Below are positions 24,736-32,213 of a DNA stretch of 64,000 nucleotides, piece after piece (within the stretch, counting starts at the first letter, position 1; every line of letters begins with the position of its first letter). Source of the DNA: Dongia_A sp044226685 (GTDB lineage: Bacteria; Pseudomonadota; Alphaproteobacteria; Dongiales; Dongiaceae); NCBI GenBank assembly GCA_044226685.1, contig JBGAGP010000009.1, positions 1-64,000 of the forward strand. Direction: 5' to 3'. Under the pieces are notes generated by a model. It saw only the letters and a program-made list of their open reading frames with translations, was not told the DNA's origin and ran no database searches. The position numbers and the translations under genes are program-made.

Positions 24736-25548
24736 ATGTCTGACACGAAGGTCTATCTGCTCGACGGCGGCACGCTGGTGATCGACGGCTTCCACGTATT
24801 CTGGAACCGCGGGCCGAGCGGCGAGGTGCGGTTTCCCTGCTACGCCGTGCTGATCGAGCACAAGGACGGCTACTACATGTTCGACACCGGCTACGATTTC
24901 GATCATGTCATGCGCGTTTTGCCCTTCGAGAAGCCGATCCAGGACAAGGCGCAGACCATTCCCGGCCAGCTCGCCGCGCTGGGCCTGAAAACCGACGACA
25001 TCAACTACGTGATCAACTCGCACTATCACTTCGATCATTGCGGCGGCAACAAGCACCTGCACAAGGCCTGCACCATTTGTCACAAGAAGGAGCTGGAGGC
25101 GAGCGCCAATTGCCAGCCCTTCGAGCATCTCGGCTACTCCGACCTGACCTTCGCGCCGGACATCATGAAGAAGAAGAACGCCGGCAAGGAACTGCCGCCG
25201 GATCCGGCGCTGGACATGTTCACGCCCAAGTTCGAAACGGTGACCGGCGACCAGGAGATTGCCAAGGGCATCCATCTGTTCGAGACGCCCGGCCACACCG
25301 CCGGCCATTACAGCCTGATGGTGGAGCTGAAGAACCGCCGGCCGATGCTGTTCACCGCGGATGCCTGCTACACCAAGAAAAACATGGACATGATGTGCAT
25401 CTCGTCGTTCCACCTGGACCCGACCGAGAGCGTCAAGTCGATGAAGCGGCTGAAGGACTTGGCGGAGAAGCACGACGCCGAGCTGTTCTATTCGCACGAC
25501 CTCGAGAGCTTCAAGGGCTACCAGACCGGCGCCAACTTCTACTCCTAG
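24736..25548 (+). CDS. 4-pyridoxolactonase (metallo-beta-lactamase fold, vitamin B6 catabolism)
   Basis: A protein of 270 residues. The dinuclear zinc motif is H96-Y-H98-F-D100-H101 (NSHYHFDHCGGN), with further ligands in TPGHTAGHYS, TADACY and YSHD. The N-terminus (SDTKVYLLDGGTLVIDGFHV, then FWNRGP) and the C-terminus (LESFKGYQTGANFYS) match the Mesorhizobium loti 4-pyridoxolactonase (mlr6805) as I remember it, more closely than AHL lactonases of the AttM type. The enzyme hydrolyses 4-pyridoxolactone to 4-pyridoxate in the cytoplasm. GGGAGGG precedes the start. It is downstream of the importer and near the genes for pyridoxal dehydrogenase and aminotransferase. Confidence 0.88.
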   Translation: MSDTKVYLLDGGTLVIDGFHVFWNRGPSGEVRFPCYAVLIEHKDGYYMFDTGYDFDHVMRVLPFEKPIQDKAQTIPGQLAALGLKTDDINYVINSHYHFDHCGGNKHLHKACTICHKKELEASANCQPFEHLGYSDLTFAPDIMKKKNAGKELPPDPALDMFTPKFETVTGDQEIAKGIHLFETPGHTAGHYSLMVELKNRRPMLFTADACYTKKNMDMMCISSFHLDPTESVKSMKRLKDLAEKHDAELFYSHDLESFKGYQTGANFYS

Positions 25549-25570
25549 AGGCGGGAAGGACGCGGCACCG

Positions 25571-25873
25571 ATGCCCTGGATGATCGTCAGTGACGACGCG
25601 CCTGGCGCCGCCGCGATCCGCGCCGACCGCGCGGTGATGGACGCCCATTGGGCCTATGAGCAATCCATCAAGGACAGGATCCTCTGCGCCGGCAGCCTGC
25701 GCAGTGACGACGGCAAGACGCCCGATGGCAGCCTGCTGATCCTCGACGTCGCGACGCGGGAGGAGGCCCTCGCCATCATCCAGGCGGATCCCGCCACCAA
25801 GGCGGGCCTGCGCGGCAGGATCGTGGTGCGGCGCTGGAACAAGGCGATCTTCGGCGGCCAAGTCTGCGACTAG
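25571..25873 (+). CDS. YciI-family (YCII-related) small protein
   Basis: A protein of 100 residues with a ferredoxin-like fold expected from its pattern: an N-terminal strand MPWMIVSDD, DAHWAYEQSIKDRILCAGSLRSDDG with the family histidine, then GSLLILDVATREEALAIIQADP. YciI-like proteins include dehalogenase/chloromuconolactone-isomerase-like and uncharacterised members. The final cysteine-containing tail is unusual. It starts 22 bases after the lactonase and ends 3 bases before the convergent ankyrin-protein stop. A role in B6 or ring-cleavage-product processing is possible from context only. Confidence 0.75.
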   Translation: MPWMIVSDDAPGAAAIRADRAVMDAHWAYEQSIKDRILCAGSLRSDDGKTPDGSLLILDVATREEALAIIQADPATKAGLRGRIVVRRWNKAIFGGQVCD

Positions 25874-25876
25874 GAT

Positions 25877-26578
25877 CTACCTGCCGCCCGCGTCCTTGAT
25901 CAGCGCCGCGATGGCGTCATAGCGCCGGTCCTGGGCGTGCTTCAGCGGGCTGACGCCGTCCTTGTCGACGATGTTCGGGTCGGCGCCGTGTTCCAGCAGC
26001 AGGCGCACGATCTCGAGATGGCGCGGCCCGCCGTCGGACAGGATCACGGCTTCCAGCAGGCCCGTCCAGCCCAGGTTGTTGACGTGATTGACGTCGATCG
26101 CCGAGCGCTCCAGCAGCAGGCGCACGGTCTCGACATGGCCGCGCTCGCAGGCGGGGATGAGGGCGTTCCCGCCGTAGCGGTTGCGCTTGGCATAGTCGAC
26201 CTTGCCGGTCTCCAGCATCGCCGCCAGCAGCGAGGCGCGACCCAGCGCGCCAGCCAGCAGCCAGGGCGTGTCCTCGTTCGCGGCCACCGCGTTGACGTCG
26301 GCGCCGCGCGCGATCAGGTGCGCGGCGACGTCGCGGTTGTCCTTCTGTATGGCGATGAGCAGGGGGGTCTGGAGCCGGGCATCACGGGCGTCGATGCCGG
26401 CACCCGCGTTCAGCGCGGCCACCGCGGCGGTCTTGTCGCCCAGGGCCGCCGCCCGCAACAAGGCATCGTCCGCCGAACCCGCCATCGCGCCCTCCGCTTG
26501 GAGCAGGCAGAAGATCAGGGCGACTCGCGCCGCCGCCCCGATCTTAGCAGCGGAGCTACCAGCGGACCATGCCGGCAT
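25877..26578 (-). CDS. Exported ankyrin-repeat protein
   Basis: About 233 residues from ATG 26578, overlapping the 3' end of the dehydrogenase gene by 23 bases; a GTG within the signal region is an alternative start. A hydrophobic segment ARVALIFCLLQAEGAMA resembles a signal peptide. Five to six ankyrin repeats follow (LQTPLLIAIQKDNRDVAAHLIARGADVNA, YGGNALIPACERGHVETVRLLL, LEIVRLLLEHGADPNIVDKDGVSPLKHA). A periplasmic protein-binding role is inferred. Overlap with the B6 dehydrogenase gene suggests cotranscription with it, though a link to B6 metabolism is not obvious. Confidence 0.72.
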   Translation of the reverse strand: MPAWSAGSSAAKIGAAARVALIFCLLQAEGAMAGSADDALLRAAALGDKTAAVAALNAGAGIDARDARLQTPLLIAIQKDNRDVAAHLIARGADVNAVAANEDTPWLLAGALGRASLLAAMLETGKVDYAKRNRYGGNALIPACERGHVETVRLLLERSAIDVNHVNNLGWTGLLEAVILSDGGPRHLEIVRLLLEHGADPNIVDKDGVSPLKHAQDRRYDAIAALIKDAGGR

Positions 26579-27296
26579 CGACGTTGAGCGCCTGGCCGGT
26601 GATCCAATGCGCCTCGTCCGAGGCCAGGAAGGCGACCGCCGGGACAATGTCGGCCGGCACGCCCTTGCCCTTGATCGCCTGCAGCATCTCGACGAAGCCG
26701 AAGGCCTCCTTGTGCGGGGTCTGTTGCACGCCCTCGGTGTCGGTCAGGCCCGGGCAGACCGAATTGACGGTGATCTTGTAGCCGCCGAGCTCGGTCGCCA
26801 GGGCGCGGGTGAAGGTCAGCACGCCGCCCTTGGAGGCGACGTAGTGCGCCATGTTCGGGGTGCCGGCGAAGATCGAGTTCGAGCTGAAATTGACGATGCG
26901 ACCGTAATTGTTCTTGCGCATCAGGTCGGAGCCGGCGCGGCACATGAGATAGAGCCCGTCCAGATTGACCCGCAGCACCCGGCGCCATTCCTTGAAGGTG
27001 AGTTCGTCCCACTTCACGAAGGGCACGATTGCGGCGACGTTCACCAGAACGTCGAGCTTGCCGAACTTGGCGGCGACCTCGGCGAACAGCTTGCTCACCT
27101 GGTCTTCGTCACCGATGTCGCAGGCAACGCCGTAACTCTTGCCGCCGAGCGCCTTGGCGGTGGCGCTGGCGCCGGCGCCATTGATGTCGACGGCAACCAC
27201 CGTCGCCCCTTCCTCGCCGAGACGGTCGGCCACCGCCTTGCCCATGCCCTGCGCGGCGCCGGAAACCACCGCCACGCGACCTTCGAATCTGCGCAT
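26556..27296 (-). CDS. Pyridoxal 4-dehydrogenase (SDR, vitamin B6 catabolism)
   Basis: A protein of 246 residues, a short-chain dehydrogenase. The NAD site is SGAAQGMGKAVA, with Asp37 (VDIN) favouring NAD over NADP. The catalytic set is Ser139, Tyr152 and Lys156. Segments AAIVPFVKWD, FAGTPNMAHYVASKGGV, HKEAFGFVEMLQAIKGKG and WITGQALNVDAGMVRW are near-identical, as I remember them, to Mesorhizobium loti pyridoxal 4-dehydrogenase (mlr6807), including the insert EAFGFVEMLQ not found in generic SDRs. It oxidises pyridoxal (hemiacetal form) to 4-pyridoxolactone. It lies 35 bases after the aminotransferase gene. AGAGGGG precedes the ATG. Confidence 0.9.
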   Translation of the reverse strand: MRRFEGRVAVVSGAAQGMGKAVADRLGEEGATVVAVDINGAGASATAKALGGKSYGVACDIGDEDQVSKLFAEVAAKFGKLDVLVNVAAIVPFVKWDELTFKEWRRVLRVNLDGLYLMCRAGSDLMRKNNYGRIVNFSSNSIFAGTPNMAHYVASKGGVLTFTRALATELGGYKITVNSVCPGLTDTEGVQQTPHKEAFGFVEMLQAIKGKGVPADIVPAVAFLASDEAHWITGQALNVDAGMVRW

Positions 27297-27331
27297 TGAT
27301 TGCCCCTCTGTCCTGTCGTCTGCGATTGAGA

Positions 27332-28510
27332 TTATCCGCGATCGGCCTCGATGACCGCCAGCGCCGCCTCGACACCTGCCGCCACATCGACCTTGCGGCC
27401 GAGCTTGCGCAGCGCACCGCCGAAGGCGGTCACCGCCACCGTGGCGTAGATCGGCTCCGCCACCGGGCCCATATGGCCGATGCGGATCAACTTGCCCTTG
27501 GTGTCGTTGCGCCCGGTCGAGAACACCACGCCGAAACGCTCGCGTGCCGCCGCGATGATGTCGGCATCGCTGACCCCAGCCGGCACCTTGACCGCGGTGC
27601 AGGTGGGTGAGGCGATCGCCTCCGTCTTCGCCCACAATTCCAGGCCCATGGCCTTGATGCCGGCGCGGCAGGCCTTCGCAGTCAGTGCGTGGCGGTGCCA
27701 GACCTTTTCCGGGCCTTCCTCGAGATACTGATCCATCACCGCGTCGAGGCCGTTCATCTCCGAAACCGAGGGCGTGAAGGGGAAGGGCTCGTCCTTGCTC
27801 CAGGCCTTCTTCCAGTCCTTCAGGCTCAGGACCGAGGCGAAGGGGGCTTTCGGATTGGCCTCGATATGGGCCCAGGCGCGGTCGGTCACCGCCATCAGGG
27901 TCAGGCCGGGCGCGCCGCCCAGGCACTTGCCGGGGCCGGTGATGAAGATGTCGGCGAAGCAATCGTCGGGATGGATGTCCATGCCGCCGAAGGAGGAGAC
28001 GGCGTCGACGATCAGGAACGCGCCGTTGTCGCGCACGATCTTGCCGATCTCCTTGGCCGGGTTGATGGTGCCCGACGGCGTGTCGTGGTGGACCAGCGAC
28101 ACCACCTTGATGTCGGGACGCTTGCGGAACGCCTCGGCCACCGACGCCGGGTCGATGGCCTCGTTGTAGGGGACCTCGATTTCCACCAGTTCCTTGTTGT
28201 AGCGCGCCGACCAATAGCCGAAGCCCTTGCCGTAGACGCCGGAAGCGAGGTTGAGCACCACGTCGTCGGGGCTGATGAGCGAGGCGGCCGCCGCCTCGAT
28301 GCCCGGCGCCGGTTCCATGTGGAGGACCAGGGTCGGCGCCTTGGTGCGCAGGGCCTTCGCGCACTTAATGGTCACGCCCTGGTAGAAGTCCTGGAAGAAT
28401 GGATCGTAGTCGTAGTGAACCGGTGCCGACATGGCGCGCAGCACGCGCGGAAATGCCGCGACCGGTCCGGCCGACAGGGTGATGAGCGGCTCTTTCAGCG
28501 ATGAACTCAT
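27332..28510 (-). CDS. ppat: Pyridoxamine-pyruvate aminotransferase (vitamin B6 catabolism)
   Basis: A protein of 392 residues of the fold-type I class V aminotransferase group. Candidate catalytic lysine is Lys195 in FITGPGKCLGG. Recognisable stretches shared with Mesorhizobium loti PPAT (mlr6806) are SLISPDDVVLNLASGVYGKG, EIEVPYNEAIDP, VHHDTPSGTINP, FPFTPSVSEMNGLD and VVFSTGRNDTKGKLIRIGHMGP. PPAT converts pyridoxamine plus pyruvate to pyridoxal plus alanine and, unlike relatives, uses pyridoxal as a substrate and not as bound PLP. Serine- or alanine-glyoxylate transaminase was considered but the shared segments are pathway-specific. It is first in the minus-strand unit, divergent from the pyridoxine oxidase gene. 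Confidence 0.9.
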   Translation of the reverse strand: MSSSLKEPLITLSAGPVAAFPRVLRAMSAPVHYDYDPFFQDFYQGVTIKCAKALRTKAPTLVLHMEPAPGIEAAAASLISPDDVVLNLASGVYGKGFGYWSARYNKELVEIEVPYNEAIDPASVAEAFRKRPDIKVVSLVHHDTPSGTINPAKEIGKIVRDNGAFLIVDAVSSFGGMDIHPDDCFADIFITGPGKCLGGAPGLTLMAVTDRAWAHIEANPKAPFASVLSLKDWKKAWSKDEPFPFTPSVSEMNGLDAVMDQYLEEGPEKVWHRHALTAKACRAGIKAMGLELWAKTEAIASPTCTAVKVPAGVSDADIIAAARERFGVVFSTGRNDTKGKLIRIGHMGPVAEPIYATVAVTAFGGALRKLGRKVDVAAGVEAALAVIEADRG

Positions 28511-28611
28511 GGTTTGTTGCCCCCAGCTCGAGCTTTCTTGCTCTTGGTTTGGTTCACGAATGATAGACTCGGCCCCAGAAAAGTGGAAACAATATCCTCC
28601 GGCAACGGGGA
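28511..28611. promoter_or_regulatory. Divergent promoter region between aminotransferase and pyridoxine oxidase genes
   Basis: 101 bases must hold both promoters and ribosome sites. It is less GC-rich than its flanks. TTGGTTCA at 28549-28556 recurs at 14949-14956, in the operator dyad before the cupin gene, which would fit a shared regulator; an 8-mer match may be chance. CTTTCTTGCTCTTGG before it has no clear dyad. Confidence 0.4.
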
Positions 28612-30192
28612 ATGGTTCGACACGTCATGGGTCTTTCTTCCGAGGATTGGTTCGATTTCCTGGTGATTGGTTCCGGCACCGCGGGCTCGGTGCTGGCGGC
28701 GCGATTGAGCGAGCAGGCGGAGTTGCGTGTCGGCCTGATCGAGGCCGGCGGGCCGGCCACCAATCCGCTGATTGCCGCCCCCGCCAAGTGGCCGCTGCTC
28801 CAGGGCAGCGAGGTCGACTGGGCCTATCGCACCGTGCCGCAGAAGCACTGCGCCAATCGCGTGCATGACTGGCCGCGCGGCAAGGTGATCGGCGGCTCGA
28901 CGGCGATCAATGCCATGGCGCATGTGCGAGGGCATCCGTCCGATTTCGACCGCTGGGCGGAGGATGGCTGTGCCGGGTGGGGTTTCCGCGACCTGCTCCC
29001 CTATTTCATCCGCTCCGAATCCTACACTCCGGGCGCCTCGGCGTATCACGGCGCCGATGGACCGCTGCACCTGATCCGCCCGGCGGAGCCGAATCCGGTC
29101 ACCCGGGCCTATATGCAGGCCGGGATCGAAGTCGGCATCGCGCCGACGGAGGATCACAACGGCCCGCGCATGGCGGGGCCCTGCGCCAACACGCTCACCA
29201 TCAAGGGCGGCAAGCGGCAGACCATCGCCGATGCCTATCTCACGCCCGTTCTCGACCGCGACAATCTCACGCTGCTGAGCGAGACCCTGGTGCAATCGCT
29301 GGTGTTCGAGGGCGAACGCTGCGTCGGCGTCGCGGTGAAAGACGGAACGGGCCAGCGCGTTTTGCGGGCGGAACGCGGAATCATCCTGGCCACCGGCGCC
29401 ATCGCGACGCCGCTGCTGCTGCTGCGGGCTGGCATCGGGCCGGCGGACGAGCTGAAGCGCGTCGGCGTGGCGCCGCGCCACGATCTGCCCGGCGTGGGGC
29501 GCAACCTGCACGACCATCTGCTCTCCGGCGGCAACGTCTACCGCGCGAAGCGTCCGGTGCCGCCGTCGAAATACCAGAACTCCGAATCGCTCATGTACCT
29601 CACGCGCAGCGATGACACGCAGGCGCCGGAGATGGTGCTGGCCTGCGTGGTGGCACCGGTGGTGACAGAGCAGTTCACCGCGCCGGCGTTCGGCGAGGCC
29701 TATACGATCATGTTCGGCTTCACCCACCCGAAAAGCCGCGGGTCGATCCGGCTCGCCAGCGTCGATCCGGCGGTGCCGCCGCTGATCGATCCGAACTACC
29801 TGGCCGAGGAATACGACCGCGAGATCTATCTCGAAGCGCTCGCGCGGGCCCAAGCCGTCGGCCATGCCCACGCGCTGGACGCGTGGCGCGCGGAAGAGGT
29901 GCTGCCCGGGCCCGCGGTAAAGACCCGTGCCGACCGCCTGGCCTTCCTGGAAAAGGCCGCCTTCACCCATCACCATCCGACCGGAACCTGCCGCATGGGC
30001 GTGGGAGACGAGGCCGTCGTCGGCCCCGACCTGAAACTGCGCGGCATGGACGGGCTCTATGTCTGCGATGCCTCGGTGCTGCCCAGCATCACCACCGGGC
30101 CGATCAACGCCGCGATCGTCGCCGTCGCCGAGCGGTTCAGCGACCTGCTGCGCGGCAGGGTGCCGCTCGCGCCACGCGCCCTCGCCGCTTGA
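28612..30192 (+). CDS. Pyridoxine 4-oxidase (GMC oxidoreductase, vitamin B6 catabolism)
   Basis: A protein of 526 residues. FAD-binding VIGSGTAGSVLAARLSE and the GMC signature PRGKVIGGSTAINAMAHVRGHP are followed by the C-terminal active-site region HHHPTGTCRMG and SITTGPINAAIVAVAE. WPLLQGSEVDWAYRTVPQ, AYHGADGPL and KRPVPPSKYQNSES resemble Mesorhizobium loti pyridoxine 4-oxidase (mll6785) more than choline or alcohol dehydrogenases. It oxidises pyridoxine to pyridoxal with O2. 4-Pyridoxate dehydrogenase is a related GMC enzyme and remains a less likely alternative. The start may be ATG 28612 or 28627. It heads a plus-strand run reaching the panE-like gene. Confidence 0.85.
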   Translation: MVRHVMGLSSEDWFDFLVIGSGTAGSVLAARLSEQAELRVGLIEAGGPATNPLIAAPAKWPLLQGSEVDWAYRTVPQKHCANRVHDWPRGKVIGGSTAINAMAHVRGHPSDFDRWAEDGCAGWGFRDLLPYFIRSESYTPGASAYHGADGPLHLIRPAEPNPVTRAYMQAGIEVGIAPTEDHNGPRMAGPCANTLTIKGGKRQTIADAYLTPVLDRDNLTLLSETLVQSLVFEGERCVGVAVKDGTGQRVLRAERGIILATGAIATPLLLLRAGIGPADELKRVGVAPRHDLPGVGRNLHDHLLSGGNVYRAKRPVPPSKYQNSESLMYLTRSDDTQAPEMVLACVVAPVVTEQFTAPAFGEAYTIMFGFTHPKSRGSIRLASVDPAVPPLIDPNYLAEEYDREIYLEALARAQAVGHAHALDAWRAEEVLPGPAVKTRADRLAFLEKAAFTHHHPTGTCRMGVGDEAVVGPDLKLRGMDGLYVCDASVLPSITTGPINAAIVAVAERFSDLLRGRVPLAPRALAA

Positions 30193-30215
30193 CGCGCCGG
30201 AGAACAGCCTTGTCC

Positions 30216-30665
30216 ATGCTCAAGCGACGGATCGCCTTGTGGTGCTTCGCGACGATGGTGGGAAGCCTTGCCCTGGCCGGCTGCGTCGCGGATCGGCAAG
30301 ATGCGGGGGATGCGCCGTTGGCGGTTTCGCTGCACAATGGCGGGACCGTGCCGCTCCGCTGCCAGCTGATCTTCGGCCATTGGGTCGAGCGCGACCTCGG
30401 CCAGATCGCCCCCGGCGCTGCGGTGCGGATGGACCTGATGCGCGCGGGAGAGGACGGCGGCATCTATGTCATGCGGCCGGACGGCAAGAAGAAGATGATG
30501 GTGGAGAACGTGATCTGCGGGCGGGCCGACAACTGGCAGGCGACCCTGGGACGACTGGACTTCACGCCGTTGCGCGCGCGCCCCGCCCAGGCGGCGGACG
30601 CGCATTGCGCCGCACCGGCGGACGGCGGGCGCGCCGTCTGTGGCATCGACAAGATCAGCGAATAG
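30216..30665 (+). CDS. Putative lipoprotein of unknown function
   Basis: A protein of 149 residues with a lipoprotein signal: basic start MLKRRIALWCF and lipobox LALAGC, giving a mature N-terminal Cys at residue 23. A GGAG site suits either ATG 30216 or a TTG six bases earlier. The mature part is short and beta-rich (SLHNGGTVPLRCQLIFGH, GIYVMRPDGKKKMMVENVICG) with four further cysteines that could form two disulfides. I recognise no family. It sits 23 bases after the pyridoxine oxidase gene and 15 before the CoA ligase gene, so it is probably co-transcribed. Confidence 0.65.
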   Translation: MLKRRIALWCFATMVGSLALAGCVADRQDAGDAPLAVSLHNGGTVPLRCQLIFGHWVERDLGQIAPGAAVRMDLMRAGEDGGIYVMRPDGKKKMMVENVICGRADNWQATLGRLDFTPLRARPAQAADAHCAAPADGGRAVCGIDKISE

Positions 30666-30680
30666 AGGATCATCCAGAAC

Positions 30681-32213
30681 ATGAGCACCTTCGCCACCCT
30701 GGCCGAATTGCTGCAGAGCGGCGACCGCAACGCCGAAGCGATCGGCGCGCCCACGATCGATAATCCTGGTCGCAGGACCATGACACGGGGCGAATTGTGG
30801 CGCCTGGCCAGCCAGGTCGGCGGCGCGCTGCGCCAGCTGGGGGTGCAGCCGGGCGACAGCGTCGCCATTGTCATGCCGAACGGCCCGGAGATGGCGGCCG
30901 CCTTCGTCGCCGTTGCCTGCTGGGCCTGCGCGGCGCCGCTCAACCCCGCCTATCGCGCCGACGAGTTCGACTTCTACCTGGGCGATCTCGATGCGAAGGC
31001 GCTGATCATCCAGGCCGGGCCGGACGCGCCGGCGCGCGCCATCGCCGCCCAGCGCAAGATCCCGGTCATCGATCTGTCGCCGCGCCTGGATGGGCCGGCC
31101 GGCGACTTCACCCTGTCGGTGCCGTTCGCCGATGCCGGCCCGGCGCGGCCGAAGCCGGAGGACGCGGCCCTGGTCCTGCACACTTCGGGCACCACCTCGC
31201 GGCCGAAGATCGTGCCGCTGACCCATCGCAACCTCAGCGCCTCGGCGCGCAACATCGCGCGCACTCTGGCGCTGACCCCGGCCGACCGCTGCCTCGTCAT
31301 CATGCCGCTGTTCCACATCCATGGGCTGGTCGGCGCGTTGCTGTCGTCGCTCGCCGCCGGGGCCAGCGTGCATTGCCCGGCCGGCTTCAATGCGCTGAAG
31401 TTCTTCGAGCAGCTCGATCAGGTCGGGGCGACCTGGTACACAGCGGTGCCGACCATGCACCAGATGATCCTGTCGCGGGCCGAGCGCAACGCCGAGATCC
31501 TGGCGCGGCGCAGGCTGCGCTTCATCCGCTCGTCTTCCGCCTCGCTGCCGCCGCAGGTGATGAAGGCACTGGAGGCGGCTTTCGGCTGCCCGGTGATCGA
31601 ATCCTACGGCATGACCGAGGCGGCGCACCAGATGGCGAGCAATCCGCTGCCGCCGGCGCCGCGCAAACCCGGCAGCGTCGGCATCGCCGCCGGCCCGGAG
31701 GTCGGTATCATGGACCCCGATGGCGCGCTGTTGCCACGCGGCGCGACCGGCGAGATCGTCATCCGCGGCGAGAACGTGACCCTGGGCTACGTCAGCAATC
31801 CGAAGGCCAATGCCGAGGCCTTCAGCAACGGCTGGTTCCGCACCGGCGACCAGGGTGTGATGGACGCCGAGGGCTATCTTTCGATCACCGGGCGGCTGAA
31901 GGAGATCATCAACCGCGGCGGCGAGAAGATCGCGCCGCGCGAGGTCGACGACGTGATCATGGATCATCCGGCGGTGGCGCAGGTGGTCACCTTCGCCATG
32001 CCGCATGACAAGCTGGGGGAGGAGGTGGCCGCGGCGGTCGTCCTCAAGGAAGGCCAGGGCGTCACGGAAGCGGAGCTACGCGCCTTCATCGGCACCCGGC
32101 TCGCCGATTTCAAGGTGCCGCGCAAGATCCTGTTCCTGCCCGAGATCCCCAAGGGCGCCACCGGCAAGCTGCAGCGCATCGGCCTGGCGCAGAAGCTGGG
32201 GCTGGCCTCGTGA
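30681..32213 (+). CDS. Acyl-CoA synthetase, oxalyl-CoA-synthetase-like (AMP-binding family)
   Basis: A protein of 510 residues. The adenylate signature is LVLHTSGTTSRPKIVPLTH, followed by FHIHGLVGALLSSLAAGA, TWYTAVPTMHQ, RFIRSSSASLPP and ESYGMTEAAHQM, then GWFRTGDQG, INRGGEKIAPREVDD and the C-terminal lysine in GATGKLQR. This run of motifs is characteristic of the oxalate-CoA ligase (AAE3/Pcs60) subgroup; other small dicarboxylates are possible. In the B6 context it could activate a ring-cleavage acid, but that is inference. The panE-like gene overlaps its stop by a GTGA. Confidence 0.8.
   Translation: MSTFATLAELLQSGDRNAEAIGAPTIDNPGRRTMTRGELWRLASQVGGALRQLGVQPGDSVAIVMPNGPEMAAAFVAVACWACAAPLNPAYRADEFDFYLGDLDAKALIIQAGPDAPARAIAAQRKIPVIDLSPRLDGPAGDFTLSVPFADAGPARPKPEDAALVLHTSGTTSRPKIVPLTHRNLSASARNIARTLALTPADRCLVIMPLFHIHGLVGALLSSLAAGASVHCPAGFNALKFFEQLDQVGATWYTAVPTMHQMILSRAERNAEILARRRLRFIRSSSASLPPQVMKALEAAFGCPVIESYGMTEAAHQMASNPLPPAPRKPGSVGIAAGPEVGIMDPDGALLPRGATGEIVIRGENVTLGYVSNPKANAEAFSNGWFRTGDQGVMDAEGYLSITGRLKEIINRGGEKIAPREVDDVIMDHPAVAQVVTFAMPHDKLGEEVAAAVVLKEGQGVTEAELRAFIGTRLADFKVPRKILFLPEIPKGATGKLQRIGLAQKLGLAS

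Noticed and set aside
24736..25548. N-acyl-homoserine lactonase (quorum quenching) for the metallo-beta-lactamase protein
   Set aside because: The zinc motif is shared by both, but the N- and C-terminal segments and the neighbours match 4-pyridoxolactonase.
26556..28364. A 602-codon frame that would fuse the dehydrogenase to upstream sequence
   Set aside because: The first 350 codons are an out-of-frame reading of the aminotransferase gene; the true dehydrogenase starts at 27296 with a ribosome site.
27332..28510. Alanine-glyoxylate or serine-glyoxylate aminotransferase
   Set aside because: Segments specific to pyridoxamine-pyruvate aminotransferase run through the whole protein and the neighbours are B6 genes.
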